Assembly: GCF_020283565.1 (NCBI RefSeq)
Contig: NC_060065.1
Coordinates: forward strand, 23,610,409-23,674,408
Source: Trifolium pratense
Lineage: Eukaryota; Streptophyta; Magnoliopsida; Fabales; Fabaceae
Length of the DNA: 64,000 nt
Direction of reading: 5' to 3'
A model generated the notes under the pieces. It ran no database searches and was not told the origin of the DNA. It was given only the letters and a program-made list of their open reading frames with translations. This document shows, in pieces, positions 20,422-33,600 of this stretch (position 1 is its first letter; every line of letters begins with the position of its first letter). A program made the position numbers and the translations under genes.

Positions 20422-21649
20422 TGTTGGGTTTTTGTATATTGGCTACATTTTGCGAAAACATATTTTAGCCAAGTGTTGAGACAAATGTGCTGACCCCAAG
20501 TGTTGAGACAAATGTGCTGACCCCAAGTGTTGTGACAAATGTTGTTACACTTTGGAACAACACCTGACTCTGTTCTGCGCGCGCCAGCTAGATGTTATTA
20601 TTTTCTACTCAATCTTTTGAAGATCTGTTTGAAGAATTATTTCGTGGTTTCTTATACAACAAGGCGCACGTGATCAATGTGTTTCAGAAGGCAGCTGAAC
20701 CCTAGTTCTATTTTCCAAAGGAATTATATTTTTGGAAAATATATTTTTGTGTTTCAAAAATAGAACTATTATTTTCAAAAATATATCTTGTGAAGATTGC
20801 TGCAGAAAATATAAAAGATTTATTTCAAATAAATCTTTGTGCTTCAAGAAGATTAGAAGATTTAATTTTAAAATATATTTACAACAAATATATTTATGGG
20901 AGGAATATTTGATGCAAAGAAAGATTTGGTAAAAATATATATTTTGCATCTAGAAGATTTCTTGGAGCTGAAGCATTGTGAAAAGCCCACGAGGCTGTGC
21001 TATATAAAGGGTGCTGCTAACCCTTATTATTTACCGAAACTTGAAGTTAAAATCGAATATCAAAGATGTAGTCTTTTAAGGGTTTCGTGTCTTTAAGCCA
21101 CTCTCTAGGAGAGTTGGTGTAAAGTGAACCACTCGGGTTGTGAGATGGTCACTATGTCCTCACTCAGAAACCTATAGGTAATGAGTTGAGTATTGTATTT
21201 GGAGGAAGCTTTTAAGCAACTCCAAATTGTGAACTTAGTCGTTGGCTAGGTGGTGATGTTATTGAAGTGTGTCTTCATCTTTGTCAAGGAGAGTGTCTCC
21301 ATTATGTTGTTATTGAAATCCTTACTGGTTGTAAGGTTGAGGGGAGTGAGACGGGGTCTCATATCTAGGAGTTCCTAGGTAGAAGTGTCATTGGGTAGGG
21401 ATTAAGTGAGGAGTTGTAAACGGGGGAGTTTAGCTCCGAATTAATACTACTGATAGTGAATTTCCTCCTGGATTGGTATCCCCAGATTAGGCTGTTAGGC
21501 TGAACTGGGTTAACAATTATGTGTGTCGTTTATGCTTTTCAGTATATGTTTTTAATGCTCTGTTTTATTGTTCTTACTGCTAAGACAAGTGTTGCGACAA
21601 GTGTCGGCACATCGTGGACAACACTTGTCTACTGTGTACCAGAATTTCA
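20422..21649 (+). repeat. 3' LTR of element C
   Basis: 1228 bp, almost identical to the 5' LTR by eye. Differences include a TATA box kept as TATATAAAGG at 21001-21010 and small changes at about 20887 and 21020-21055. It ends AGAATTTCA at 21649. The following AAAAC is satellite sequence, with one A more than the usual satellite unit, as expected if AAAAC is one half of a target duplication. Confidence 0.9.
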
Positions 21650-21650
21650 A

Positions 21651-24600
21651 AAACTTCGCACAGAATTCCATTTGGATCCATAATTCACCAAACTGGTACC
21701 GAAATGACCGAAATAGAGTTAGTTTTCCATAGAATTAAACTCCACTAAATTTGGAGTTACAGAGAGAGATTAATTATCATTTTAGTGAAGGTCTGTCCAA
21801 ATCAATTATTGTATGGAACTACTACTACTGGTATTTTTGTCATGTCTCTCACCCTGTAGCTCATTTTTCAATATTATTTACATGTCCGGAAAGCTAACGA
21901 AATTACCCTTGTTTTCATTTAAATTCCGTCAAATTTGGAGTTACGATGTGTTTGGTAGACGATGTTGAATTTGAAGGTCATAAGTGGATTTCTACAAAAT
22001 TAGTAATTGGACCGACCTTCACTAAAACGGTAATTAATCTCTCTTTGTAACTCCAAATTTAGTGGGGTTTGATTCTGTGGAAAGCTAACTCGATTATGGT
22101 CATTTCAGTATCCGTTTGGTGAATTATTGATCCAAATTGAGTTGTGTGCGAGGCTTTGAAGTTGTGACTCGAAAGCAGATTTTGTGCAGAATTTTGGGGG
22201 ACATACCTTCACAAAAACGGTAAATAATCTCTAACTTCAAAACTTCGCACAGAATTCCATTTGGATCCATAATTCACCAAACTGGTACCGAAATGACCGA
22301 AATAGAGTTAGTTTTCCATAGAATTAAACTCCACTAAATTTGGAGTTACAGAGAGAGATTAATTATCATTTTAGTGAAGGTCTGTCCAAATCAATTATTG
22401 TATGGAACTACTACTACTGGTATTTTTGTCATGTCTCTCACCCTGTAGCTCATTTTTCAATATTATTTACATGTCCGGAAAGCTAACGAAATTACCCTTG
22501 TTTTCATTTAAATTCCGTCAAATTTGGAGTTACGATGTGTTTGGTAGACGATGTTGAATTTGAAGGTCATAAGTGGATTTCTGCAAAATTAGTAATTGGA
22601 CCGACCTTCACTAAAACGGTAATTAATCTCTCTTTGTAACTCCAAATTTAGTTGGGTTTGATTCTGTGGAAAGCTAACTCGATTATGGTCATTTCAGTAT
22701 CCGTTTGGTGAATTATTGATCCAAATTGAGTTGTGTGCGAGGCTTTGAAGTTGTGACTCGAAAGCAGATTTTGTGCAGAATTTTGGGGGACATACCTTCA
22801 CAAAAACGGTAATTAATCTCTAACTTCAAAACTTCGCACAGAATTCCATTTGGATCCATAATTCACCAAACTGGTACCGAAATGACCGAAATAGAGTTAG
22901 TTTTCCATAGAATTAAACTCCACTAAATTTGGAGTTACAGAGAGAGATTAATTATCATTTTAGTGAAGGTCTGTCCAAATCAATTATTGTATGGAACTTC
23001 TACTACTGGTATTTTTGTCATGTCTCTCACCCTGTAGCTCATTTTTCAATATTATTTACATGTCCGGAAAGCTAACGAAATTACCCTTGTTTTCATTTAA
23101 ATTCCGTCAAATTTGGAGTTACGATGTGTTTGGTAGACGATGTTGAATTTGAAGGTCATAAGTGGATTTCTGCAAAATTAGTAATTGGACCGACCTTCAC
23201 TAAAACGGTAATTAATCTCTCTTTGTAACTCCAAATTTAGTGGGGTTTGATTCTGTGGAAAGCTAACTCGATTATGGTCATTTCAGTATCCGTTTGGTGA
23301 ATTATTGATCCAAATTGAGTTGTGTGCGAGGCTTTGAAGTTGTGACTCGAAAGCAGATTTTGTGCAGAATTTTGGGGGACATACCTTCACAAAAACGGTA
23401 ATTAATCTCTAACTTCAAAACTTCGCACAGAATTCCATTTGGATCCATAATTCACCAAACTGGTACCGAAATGACCGAAATAGAGTTAGTTTTCCATAGA
23501 ATTAAACTCCACTAAATTTGGAGTTACAGAGAGAGATTAATTATCATTTTAGTGAAGGTCTGTCCAAATCAATTATTGTATGGAACTACTACTACTAGTA
23601 TTTTTGTCATGTCTCTCACCCTGTAGCTCATTTTTCAATATTATTTACATGTCCGGAAAGCTAACGAAATTACCCTTGTTTTCATTTAAATTCCGTCAAA
23701 TTTGGAGTTACGATGTGTTTGGTAGACGATGTTGAATTTGAAGGTCATAAGTGGATTTCTGCAAAATTAGTAATTGGACCGACCTTCACTAAAACGGTAA
23801 TTAATCTCTCTTTGTAACTCCAAATTTAGTGGGGTTTGATTCTGTGGAAAGCTAACTCGATTATGGTCATTTCAGTATCCGTTTGGTGAATTATTGATCC
23901 AAATTGAGTTGTGTGCGAGGCTTTGAAGTTGTGACTCGAAAGCAGATTTTGTGCAGAATTTTGGGGGACATACCTTCACAAAAACGGTAATTAATCTCTA
24001 ACTTCAAAACTTCGCACAGAATTCCATTTGGATCCATAATTCACCAAACTGGTACCGAAATGACCGAAATAGAGTTAGTTTTCCATAGAATTAAACTCCA
24101 CTAAATTTGGAGTTACAGAGAGAGATTAATTATCATTTTAGTGAAGGTCTGTCCAAATCAATTATTGTATGGAACTACTACTACTGGTATTTTTGTCATG
24201 TCTCTCACCCTGTAGCTCATTTTTCAATATTATTTACATGTCCGGAAAGCTAACGAAATTACCCTTGTTTTCATTTAAATTCCGTCAAATTTGGAGTTAC
24301 GATGTGTTTGGTAGACGATGTTGAATTTGAAGGTCATAAGTGGATTTCTGCAAAATTAGTAATTGGACCGACCTTCACTAAAACGGTAATTAATCTCTCT
24401 TTGTAACTCCAAATTTAGTGGGGTTTGATTCTGTGGAAAGCTAACTCGATTATGGTCATTTCAGTATCCGTTTGGTGAATTATTGATCCAAATTGAGTTG
24501 TGTGCGAGGCTTTGAAGTTGTGACTCGAAAGCAGATTTTGTGCAGAATTTTGGGGGACATACCTTCACAAAAACGGTAATTAATCTCTAACTTCAAAACT

Positions 24601-27600
24601 TCGCACAGAATTCCATTTGGATCCATAATTCACCAAACTGGTACCGAAATGACCGAAATAGAGTTAGTTTTCCATAGAATTAAACTCCACTAAATTTGGA
24701 GTTACAGAGAGAGATTAATTATCATTTTAGTGAAGGTCTGTCCAAATCAATTATTGTATGGAACTACTACTACTGGTATTTTTGTCATGTCTCTCACCCT
24801 GTAGCTCATTTTTCAATATTATTTACATGTCCGGAAAGCTAACGAAATTACCCTTGTTTTCATTTAAATTCCGTCAAATTTGGAGTTACGATGTGTTTGG
24901 TAGACGATGTTGAATTTGAAGGTCATAAGTGGATTTCTGCAAAATTAGTAATTGGACCGACCTTCACTAAAACGGTAATTAATCTCTCTTTGTAACTCCA
25001 AATTTAGTGGGGTTTGATTCTGTGGAAAGCTAACTCGATTATGGTCATTTCAGTATCCGTTTGGTGAATTATTGATCCAAATTGAGTTGTGTGCGAGGCT
25101 TTGAAGTTGTGACTCGAAAGCAGATTTTGTGCAGAATTTTGGGGGACATACCTTCACAAAAACGGTAATTAATCTCTAACTTCAAAACTTCGCACAGAAT
25201 TCCATTTGGATCCATAATTCACCAAACTGGTACCGAAATGACCGAAATAGAGTTAGTTTTCCATAGAATTAAACTCCACTAAATTTGGAGTTACAGAGAG
25301 AGATTAATTATCATTTTAGTGAAGGTCTGTCCAAATCAATTATTGTATGGAACTACTACTACTAGGTATTTTTGTCATGTCTCTCACCCTGTAGCTCATT
25401 TTTCAATATTATTTACATGTCCGGAAAGCTAACGAAATTACCCTTGTTTTCATTTAAATTCCGTCAAATTTGGAGTTACGATGTGTTTGGTAGACGATGT
25501 TGAATTTGAAGGTCATAAGTGGATTTCTGCAAAATTAGTAATTGGACCGACCTTCACTAAAACGGTAATTAATCTCTCTTTGTAACTCCAAATTTAGTGG
25601 GGTTTGATTCTGTGGAAAGCTAACTCGATTATGGTCATTTCAGTATCCGTTTGGTGAATTATTGATCCAAATTGAGTTGTGTGCGAGGCTTTGAAGTTGT
25701 GACTCGAAAGCAGATTTTGTGCAGAATTTTGGGGGACATACCTTCACAAAAACGGTAATTAATCTCTAACTTCAAAACTTCGCACAGAATTCCATTTGGA
25801 TCCATAATTCACCAAACTGGTACCGAAATGACCGAAATAGAGTTAGTTTTCCATAGAATTAAACTCCACTAAATTTGGAGTTACAGAGAGAGATTAATTA
25901 TCATTTTAGTGAAGGTCTGTCCAAATCAATTATTGTATGGAACTACTACTACTGGTATTTTTGTCATGTCTCTCACCCTGTAGCTCATTTTTCAATATTA
26001 TTTACATGTCCGGAAAGCTAACGAAATTACCCTTGTTTTCATTTAAATTCCGTCAAATTTGGAGTTACGATGTGTTTGGTAGACGATGTTGAATTTGAAG
26101 GTCATAAGTGGATTTCTGCAAAATTAGTAATTGGACCGACCTTCACTAAAACGGTAATTAATCTCTCTTTGTAACTCCAAATTTAGTGGGGTTTGATTCT
26201 GTGGAAAGCTAACTCGATTATGGTCATTTCAGTATCCGTTTGGTGAATTATTGATCCAAATTGAGTTGTGTGCGAGGCTTTGAAGTTGTGACTCGAAAGC
26301 AGATTTTGTGCAGAATTTTGGGGGACATACCTTCACAAAAACGGTAATTAATCTCTAACTTCAAAACTTCGCACAGAATTCCATTTGGATCCATAATTCA
26401 CCAAACTGGTACCGAAATGACCGAAATAGAGTTAGTTTTCCATAGAATTAAACTCCACTAAATTTGGAGTTACAGAGAGAGATTAATTATCATTTTAGTG
26501 AAGGTCTGTCCAAATCAATTATTGTATGGAACTACTACTACTGGTATTTTTGTCATGTCTCTCACCCTGTAGCTCATTTTTCAATATTATTTACATGTCC
26601 GGAAAGCTAACGAAATTACCCTTGTTTTCATTTAAATTCCGTCAAATTTGGAGTTACGATGTGTTTGGTAGACGATGTTGAATTTGAAGGTCATAAGTGG
26701 ATTTCTGCAAAATTAGTAATTGGACCGACCTTCACTAAAACGGTAATTAATCTCTCTTTGTAACTCCAAATTTAGTTGGGTTTGATTCTGTGGAAAGCTA
26801 ACTCGATTATGGTCATTTCAGTATCCGTTTGGTGAATTATTGATCCAAATTGAGTTGTGTGCGAGGCTTTGAAGTTGTGACTCGAAAGCAGATTTTGTGC
26901 AGAATTTTGGGGGACATACCTTCACAAAAACGGTAATTAATCTCTAACTTCAAAACTTCGCACAGAATTCCATTTGGATCCATAATTCACCAAACTGGTA
27001 CCGAAATGACCGAAATAGAGTTAGTTTTCCATAGAATTAAACTCCACTAAATTTGGAGTTACAGAGAGAGATTAATTATCATTTTAGTGAAGGTCTGTCC
27101 AAATCAATTATTGTATGGAACTACTACTACTGGTATTTTTGTCATGTCTCTCACCCTGTAGCTCATTTTTCAATATTATTTACATGTCCGGAAAGCTAAC
27201 GAAATTACCCTTGTTTTCATTTAAATTCCGTCAAATTTGGAGTTACGATGTGTTTGGTAGACGATGTTGAATTTGAAGGTCATAAGTGGATTTCTGCAAA
27301 ATTAGTAATTGGACCGACCTTCACTAAAACGGTAATTAATCTCTCTTTGTAACTCCAAATTTAGTGGGGTTTGATTCTGTGGAAAGCTAACTCGATTATG
27401 GTCATTTCAGTATCCGTTTGGTGAATTATTGATCCAAATTGAGTTGTGTGCGAGGCTTTGAAGTTGTGACTCGAAAGCAGATTTTGTGCAGAATTTTGGG
27501 GGACATACCTTCACAAAAACGGTAATTAATCTCTAACTTCAAAACTTCGCACAGAATTCCATTTGGATCCATAATTCACCAAACTGGTACCGAAATGACC

Positions 27601-30600
27601 GAAATAGAGTTAGTTTTCCATAGAATTAAACTCCACTAAATTTGGAGTTACAGAGAGAGATTAATTATCATTTTAGTGAAGGTCTGTCCAAATCAATTAT
27701 TGTATGGAACTACTACTACTGGTATTTTTGTCATGTCTCTCACCCTGTAGCTCATTTTTCAATATTATTTACATGTCCGGAAAGCTAACGAAATTACCCT
27801 TGTTTTCATTTAAATTCCGTCAAATTTGGAGTTACGATGTGTTTGGTAGACGATGTTGAATTTGAAGGTCATAAGTGGATTTCTGCAAAATTAGTAATTG
27901 GACCGACCTTCACTAAAACGGTAATTAATCTCTCTTTGTAACTCCAAATTTAGTGGGGTTTGATTCTGTGGAAAGCTAACTCGATTATGGTCATTTCAGT
28001 ATCCGTTTGGTGAATTATTGATCCAAATTGAGTTGTGTGCGAGGCTTTGAAGTTGTGACTCGAAAGCAGATTTTGTGCAGAATTTTGGGGGACATACCTT
28101 CACAAAAACGGTAATTAATCTCTAACTTCAAAACTTCGCACAGAATTCCATTTGGATCCATAATTCACCAAACTGGTACCGAAATGACCGAAATAGAGTT
28201 AGTTTTCCATAGAATTAAACTCCACTAAATTTGGAGTTACAGAGAGAGATTAATTATCATTTTAGTGAAGGTCTGTCCAAATCAATTATTGTATGGAACT
28301 ACTACTACTGGTATTTTTGTCATGTCTCTCACCCTGTAGCTCATTTTTCAATATTATTTACATGTCCGGAAAGCTAACGAAATTACCCTTGTTTTCATTT
28401 AAATTCCGTCAAATTTGGAGTTACGATGTGTTTGGTAGACGATGTTGAATTTGAAGGTCATAAGTGGATTTCTGCAAAATTAGTAATTGGACCGACCTTC
28501 ACTAAAACGGTAATTAATCTCTCTTTGTAACTCCAAATTTAGTGGGGTTTGATTCTGTGGAAAGCTAACTCGATTATGGTCATTTCAGTATCCGTTTGGT
28601 GAATTATTGATCCAAATTGAGTTGTGTGCGAGGCTTTGAAGTTGTGACTCGAAAGCAGATTTTGTGCAGAATTTTGGGGGACATACCTTCACAAAAACGG
28701 TAATTAATCTCTAACTTCAAAACTTCGCACAGAATTCCATTTGGATCCATAATTCACCAAACTGGTACCGAAATGACCGAAATAGAGTTAGTTTTCCATA
28801 GAATTAAACTCCACTAAATTTGGAGTTACAGAGAGAGATTAATTATCATTTTAGTGAAGGTCTGTCCAAATCAATTATTGTATGGAACTACTACTACTGG
28901 TATTTTTGTCATGTCTCTCACCCTGTAGCTCATTTTTCAATATTATTTACATGTCCGGAAAGCTAACGAAATTACCCTTGTTTTCATTTAAATTCCGTCA
29001 AATTTGGAGTTACGATGTGTTTGGTAGACGATGTTGAATTTGAAGGTCATAAGTGGATTTCTGCAAAATTAGTAATTGGACCGACCTTCACTAAAACGGT
29101 AATTAATCTCTCTTTGTAACTCCAAATTTAGTGGGGTTTGATTCTGTGGAAAGCTAACTCGATTATGGTCATTTCAGTATCCGTTTGGTGAATTATTGAT
29201 CCAAATTGAGTTGTGTGCGAGGCTTTGAAGTTGTGACTCGAAAGCAGATTTTGTGCAGAATTTTGGGGGACATACCTTCACAAAAACGGTAATTAATCTC
29301 TAACTTCAAAACTTCGCACAGAATTCCATTTGGATCCATAATTCACCAAACTGGTACCGAAATGACCGAAATAGAGTTAGTTTTCCATAGAATTAAACTC
29401 CACTAAATTTGGAGTTACAGAGAGAGATTAATTATCATTTTAGTGAAGGTCTGTCCAAATCAATTATTGTATGGAACTACTACTACTGGTATTTTTGTCA
29501 TGTCTCTCACCCTGTAGCTCATTTTTCAATATTATTTACATGTCCGGAAAGCTAACGAAATTACCCTTGTTTTCATTTAAATTCCGTCAAATTTGGAGTT
29601 ACGATGTGTTTGGTAGACGATGTTGAATTTGAAGGTCATAAGTGGATTTCTGCAAAATTAGTAATTGGACCGACCTTCACTAAAACGGTAATTAATCTCT
29701 CTTTGTAACTCCAAATTTAGTGGGGTTTGATTCTGTGGAAAGCTAACTCGATTATGGTCATTTCAGTATCCGTTTGGTGAATTATTGATCCAAATTGAGT
29801 TGTGTGCGAGGCTTTGAAGTTGTGACTCGAAAGCAGATTTTGTGCAGAATTTTGGGGGACATACCTTCACAAAAACGGTAATTAATCTCTAACTTCAAAA
29901 CTTCGCACAGAATTCCATTTGGATCCATAATTCACCAAACTGGTACCGAAATGACCGAAATAGAGTTAGTTTTCCATAGAATTAAACTCCACTAAATTTG
30001 GAGTTACAGAGAGAGATTAATTATCATTTTAGTGAAGGTCTGTCCAAATCAATTATTGTATGGAACTACTACTACTGGTATTTTTGTCATGTCTCTCACC
30101 CTGTAGCTCATTTTTCAATATTATTTACATGTCCGGAAAGCTAACGAAATTACCCTTGTTTTCATTTAAATTCCGTCAAATTTGGAGTTACGATGTGTTT
30201 GGTAGACGATGTTGAATTTGAAGGTCATAAGTGGATTTCTGCAAAATTAGTAATTGGACCGACCTTCACTAAAACGGTAATTAATCTCTCTTTGTAACTC
30301 CAAATTTAGTGGGGTTTGATTCTGTGGAAAGCTAACTCGATTATGGTCATTTCAGTATCCGTTTGGTGAATTATTGATCCAAATTGAGTTGTGTGCGAGG
30401 CTTTGAAGTTGTGACTCGAAAGCAGATTTTGTGCAGAATTTTGGGGGACATACCTTCACAAAAACGGTAATTAATCTCTAACTTCAAAACTTCGCACAGA
30501 ATTCCATTTGGATCCATAATTCACCAAACTGGTACCGAAATGACCGAAATAGAGTTAGTTTTCCATAGAATTAAACTCCACTAAATTTGGAGTTACAGAG

Positions 30601-33600
30601 AGAGATTAATTATCATTTTAGTGAAGGTCTGTCCAAATCAATTATTGTATGGAACTACTACTACTGGTATTTTTGTCATGTCTCTCACCCTGTAGCTCAT
30701 TTTTCAATATTATTTACATGTCCGGAAAGCTAACGAAATTACCCTTGTTTTCATTTAAATTCCGTCAAATTTGGAGTTACGATGTGTTTGGTAGACGATG
30801 TTGAATTTGAAGGTCATAAGTGGATTTCTGCAAAATTAGTAATTGGACCGACCTTCACTAAAACGGTAATTAATCTCTCTTTGTAACTCCAAATTTAGTG
30901 GGGTTTGATTCTGTGGAAAGCTAACTCGATTATGGTCATTTCAGTATCCGTTTGGTGAATTATTGATCCAAATTGAGTTGTGTGCGAGGCTTTGAAGTTG
31001 TGACTCGAAAGCAGATTTTGTGCAGAATTTTGGGGGACATACCTTCACAAAAACGGTAATTAATCTCTAACTTCAAAACTTCGCACAGAATTCCATTTGG
31101 ATCCATAATTCACCAAACTGGTACCGAAATGACCGAAATAGAGTTAGTTTTCCATAGAATTAAACTCCACTAAATTTGGAGTTACAGAGAGAGATTAATT
31201 ATCATTTTAGTGAAGGTCTGTCCAAATCAATTATTGTATGGAACTACTACTACTGGTATTTTTGTCATGTCTCTCACCCTGTAGCTCATTTTTCAATATT
31301 ATTTACATGTCCGGAAAGCTAACGAAATTACCCTTGTTTTCATTTAAATTCCGTCAAATTTGGAGTTACGATGTGTTTGGTAGACGATGTTGAATTTGAA
31401 GGTCATAAGTGGATTTCTGCAAAATTAGTAATTGGACCGACCTTCACTAAAACGGTAATTAATCTCTCTTTGTAACTCCAAATTTAGTGGGGTTTGATTC
31501 TGTGGAAAGCTAACTCGATTATGGTCATTTCAGTATCCGTTTGGTGAATTATTGATCCAAATTGAGTTGTGTGCGAGGCTTTGAAGTTGTGACTCGAAAG
31601 CAGATTTTGTGCAGAATTTTGGGGGACATACCTTCACAAAAACGGTAATTAATCTCTAACTTCAAAACTTCGCACAGAATTCCATTTGGATCCATAATTC
31701 ACCAAACTGGTACCGAAATGACCGAAATAGAGTTAGTTTTCCATAGAATTAAACTCCACTAAATTTGGAGTTACAGAGAGAGATTAATTATCATTTTAGT
31801 GAAGGTCTGTCCAAATCAATTATTGTATGGAACTACTACTACTGGTATTTTTGTCATGTCTCTCACCCTGTAGCTCATTTTTCAATATTATTTACATGTC
31901 CGGAAAGCTAACGAAATTACCCTTGTTTTCATTTAAATTCCGTCAAATTTGGAGTTACGATGTGTTTGGTAGACGATGTTGAATTTGAAGGTCATAAGTG
32001 GATTTCTGCAAAATTAGTAATTGGACCGACCTTCACTAAAACGGTAATTAATCTCTCTTTGTAACTCCAAATTTAGTGGGGTTTGATTCTGTGGAAAGCT
32101 AACTCGATTATGGTCATTTCAGTATCCGTTTGGTGAATTATTGATCCAAATTGAGTTGTGTGCGAGGCTTTGAAGTTGTGACTCGAAAGCAGATTTTGTG
32201 CAGAATTTTGGGGGACATACCTTCACAAAAACGGTAATTAATCTCTAACTTCAAAACTTCGCACAGAATTCCATTTGGATCCATAATTCACCAAACTGGT
32301 ACCGAAATGACCGAAATAGAGTTAGTTTTCCATAGAATTAAACTCCACTAAATTTGGAGTTACAGAGAGAGATTAATTATCATTTTAGTGAAGGTCTGTC
32401 CAAATCAATTATTGTATGGAACTACTACTACTGGTATTTTTGTCATGTCTCTCACCCTGTAGCTCATTTTTCAATATTATTTACATGTCCGGAAAGCTAA
32501 CGAAATTACCCTTGTTTTCATTTAAATTCCGTCAAATTTGGAGTTACGATGTGTTTGGTAGACGATGTTGAATTTGAAGGTCATAAGTGGATTTCTGCAA
32601 AATTAGTAATTGGACCGACCTTCACTAAAACGGTAATTAATCTCTCTTTGTAACTCCAAATTTAGTGGGGTTTGATTCTGTGGAAAGCTAACTCGATTAT
32701 GGTCATTTCAGTATCCGTTTGGTGAATTATTGATCCAAATTGAGTTGTGTGCGAGGCTTTGAAGTTGTGACTCGAAAGCAGATTTTGTGCAGAATTTTGG
32801 GGGACATACCTTCACAAAAACGGTAATTAATCTCTAACTTCAAAACTTCGCACAGAATTCCATTTGGATCCATAATTCACCAAACTGGTACCGAAATGAC
32901 CGAAATAGAGTTAGTTTTCCATAGAATTAAACTCCACTAAATTTGGAGTTACAGAGAGAGATTAATTATCATTTTAGTGAAGGTCTGTCCAAATCAATTA
33001 TTGTATGGAACTACTACTACTGGTATTTTTGTCATGTCTCTCACCCTGTAGCTCATTTTTCAATATTATTTACATGTCCGGAAAGCTAACGAAATTACCC
33101 TTGTTTTCATTTAAATTCCGTCAAATTTGGAGTTACGATGTGTTTGGTAGACGATGTTGAATTTGAAGGTCATAAGTGGATTTCTGCAAAATTAGTAATT
33201 GGACCGACCTTCACTAAAACGGTAATTAATCTCTCTTTGTAACTCCAAATTTAGTGGGGTTTGATTCTGTGGAAAGCTAACTCGATTATGGTCATTTCAG
33301 TATCCGTTTGGTGAATTATTGATCCAAATTGAGTTGTGTGCGAGGCTTTGAAGTTGTGACTCGAAAGCAGATTTTGTGCAGAATTTTGGGGGACATACCT
33401 TCACAAAAACGGTAATTAATCTCTAACTTCAAAACTTCGCACAGAATTCCATTTGGATCCATAATTCACCAAACTGGTACCGAAATGACCGAAATAGAGT
33501 TAGTTTTCCATAGAATTAAACTCCACTAAATTTGGAGTTACAGAGAGAGATTAATTATCATTTTAGTGAAGGTCTGTCCAAATCAATTATTGTATGGAAC

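Larger units (their letters stand above)
12800..21649 (+). mobile_element. Copia element C, two near-identical LTRs, non-autonomous interior
   Basis: Plus-strand LTR element of 8.85 kb with LTRs of 1230 and 1228 bp, primer-binding site at 14030-14043 and polypurine tract at 20410-20420. The LTRs differ at only a handful of positions by eye, so insertion was recent. The interior has no working gag or pol. It has a decayed gag start, two copies of the extra ORF domain, a short integrase piece and a 3-kb non-coding tail. It must depend on proteins from a related element. The flanking 5 bp do not match (TGTAT on the left, AAAAC on the right), so the ends come from different insertion events or from a misjoin. 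Confidence 0.85.
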
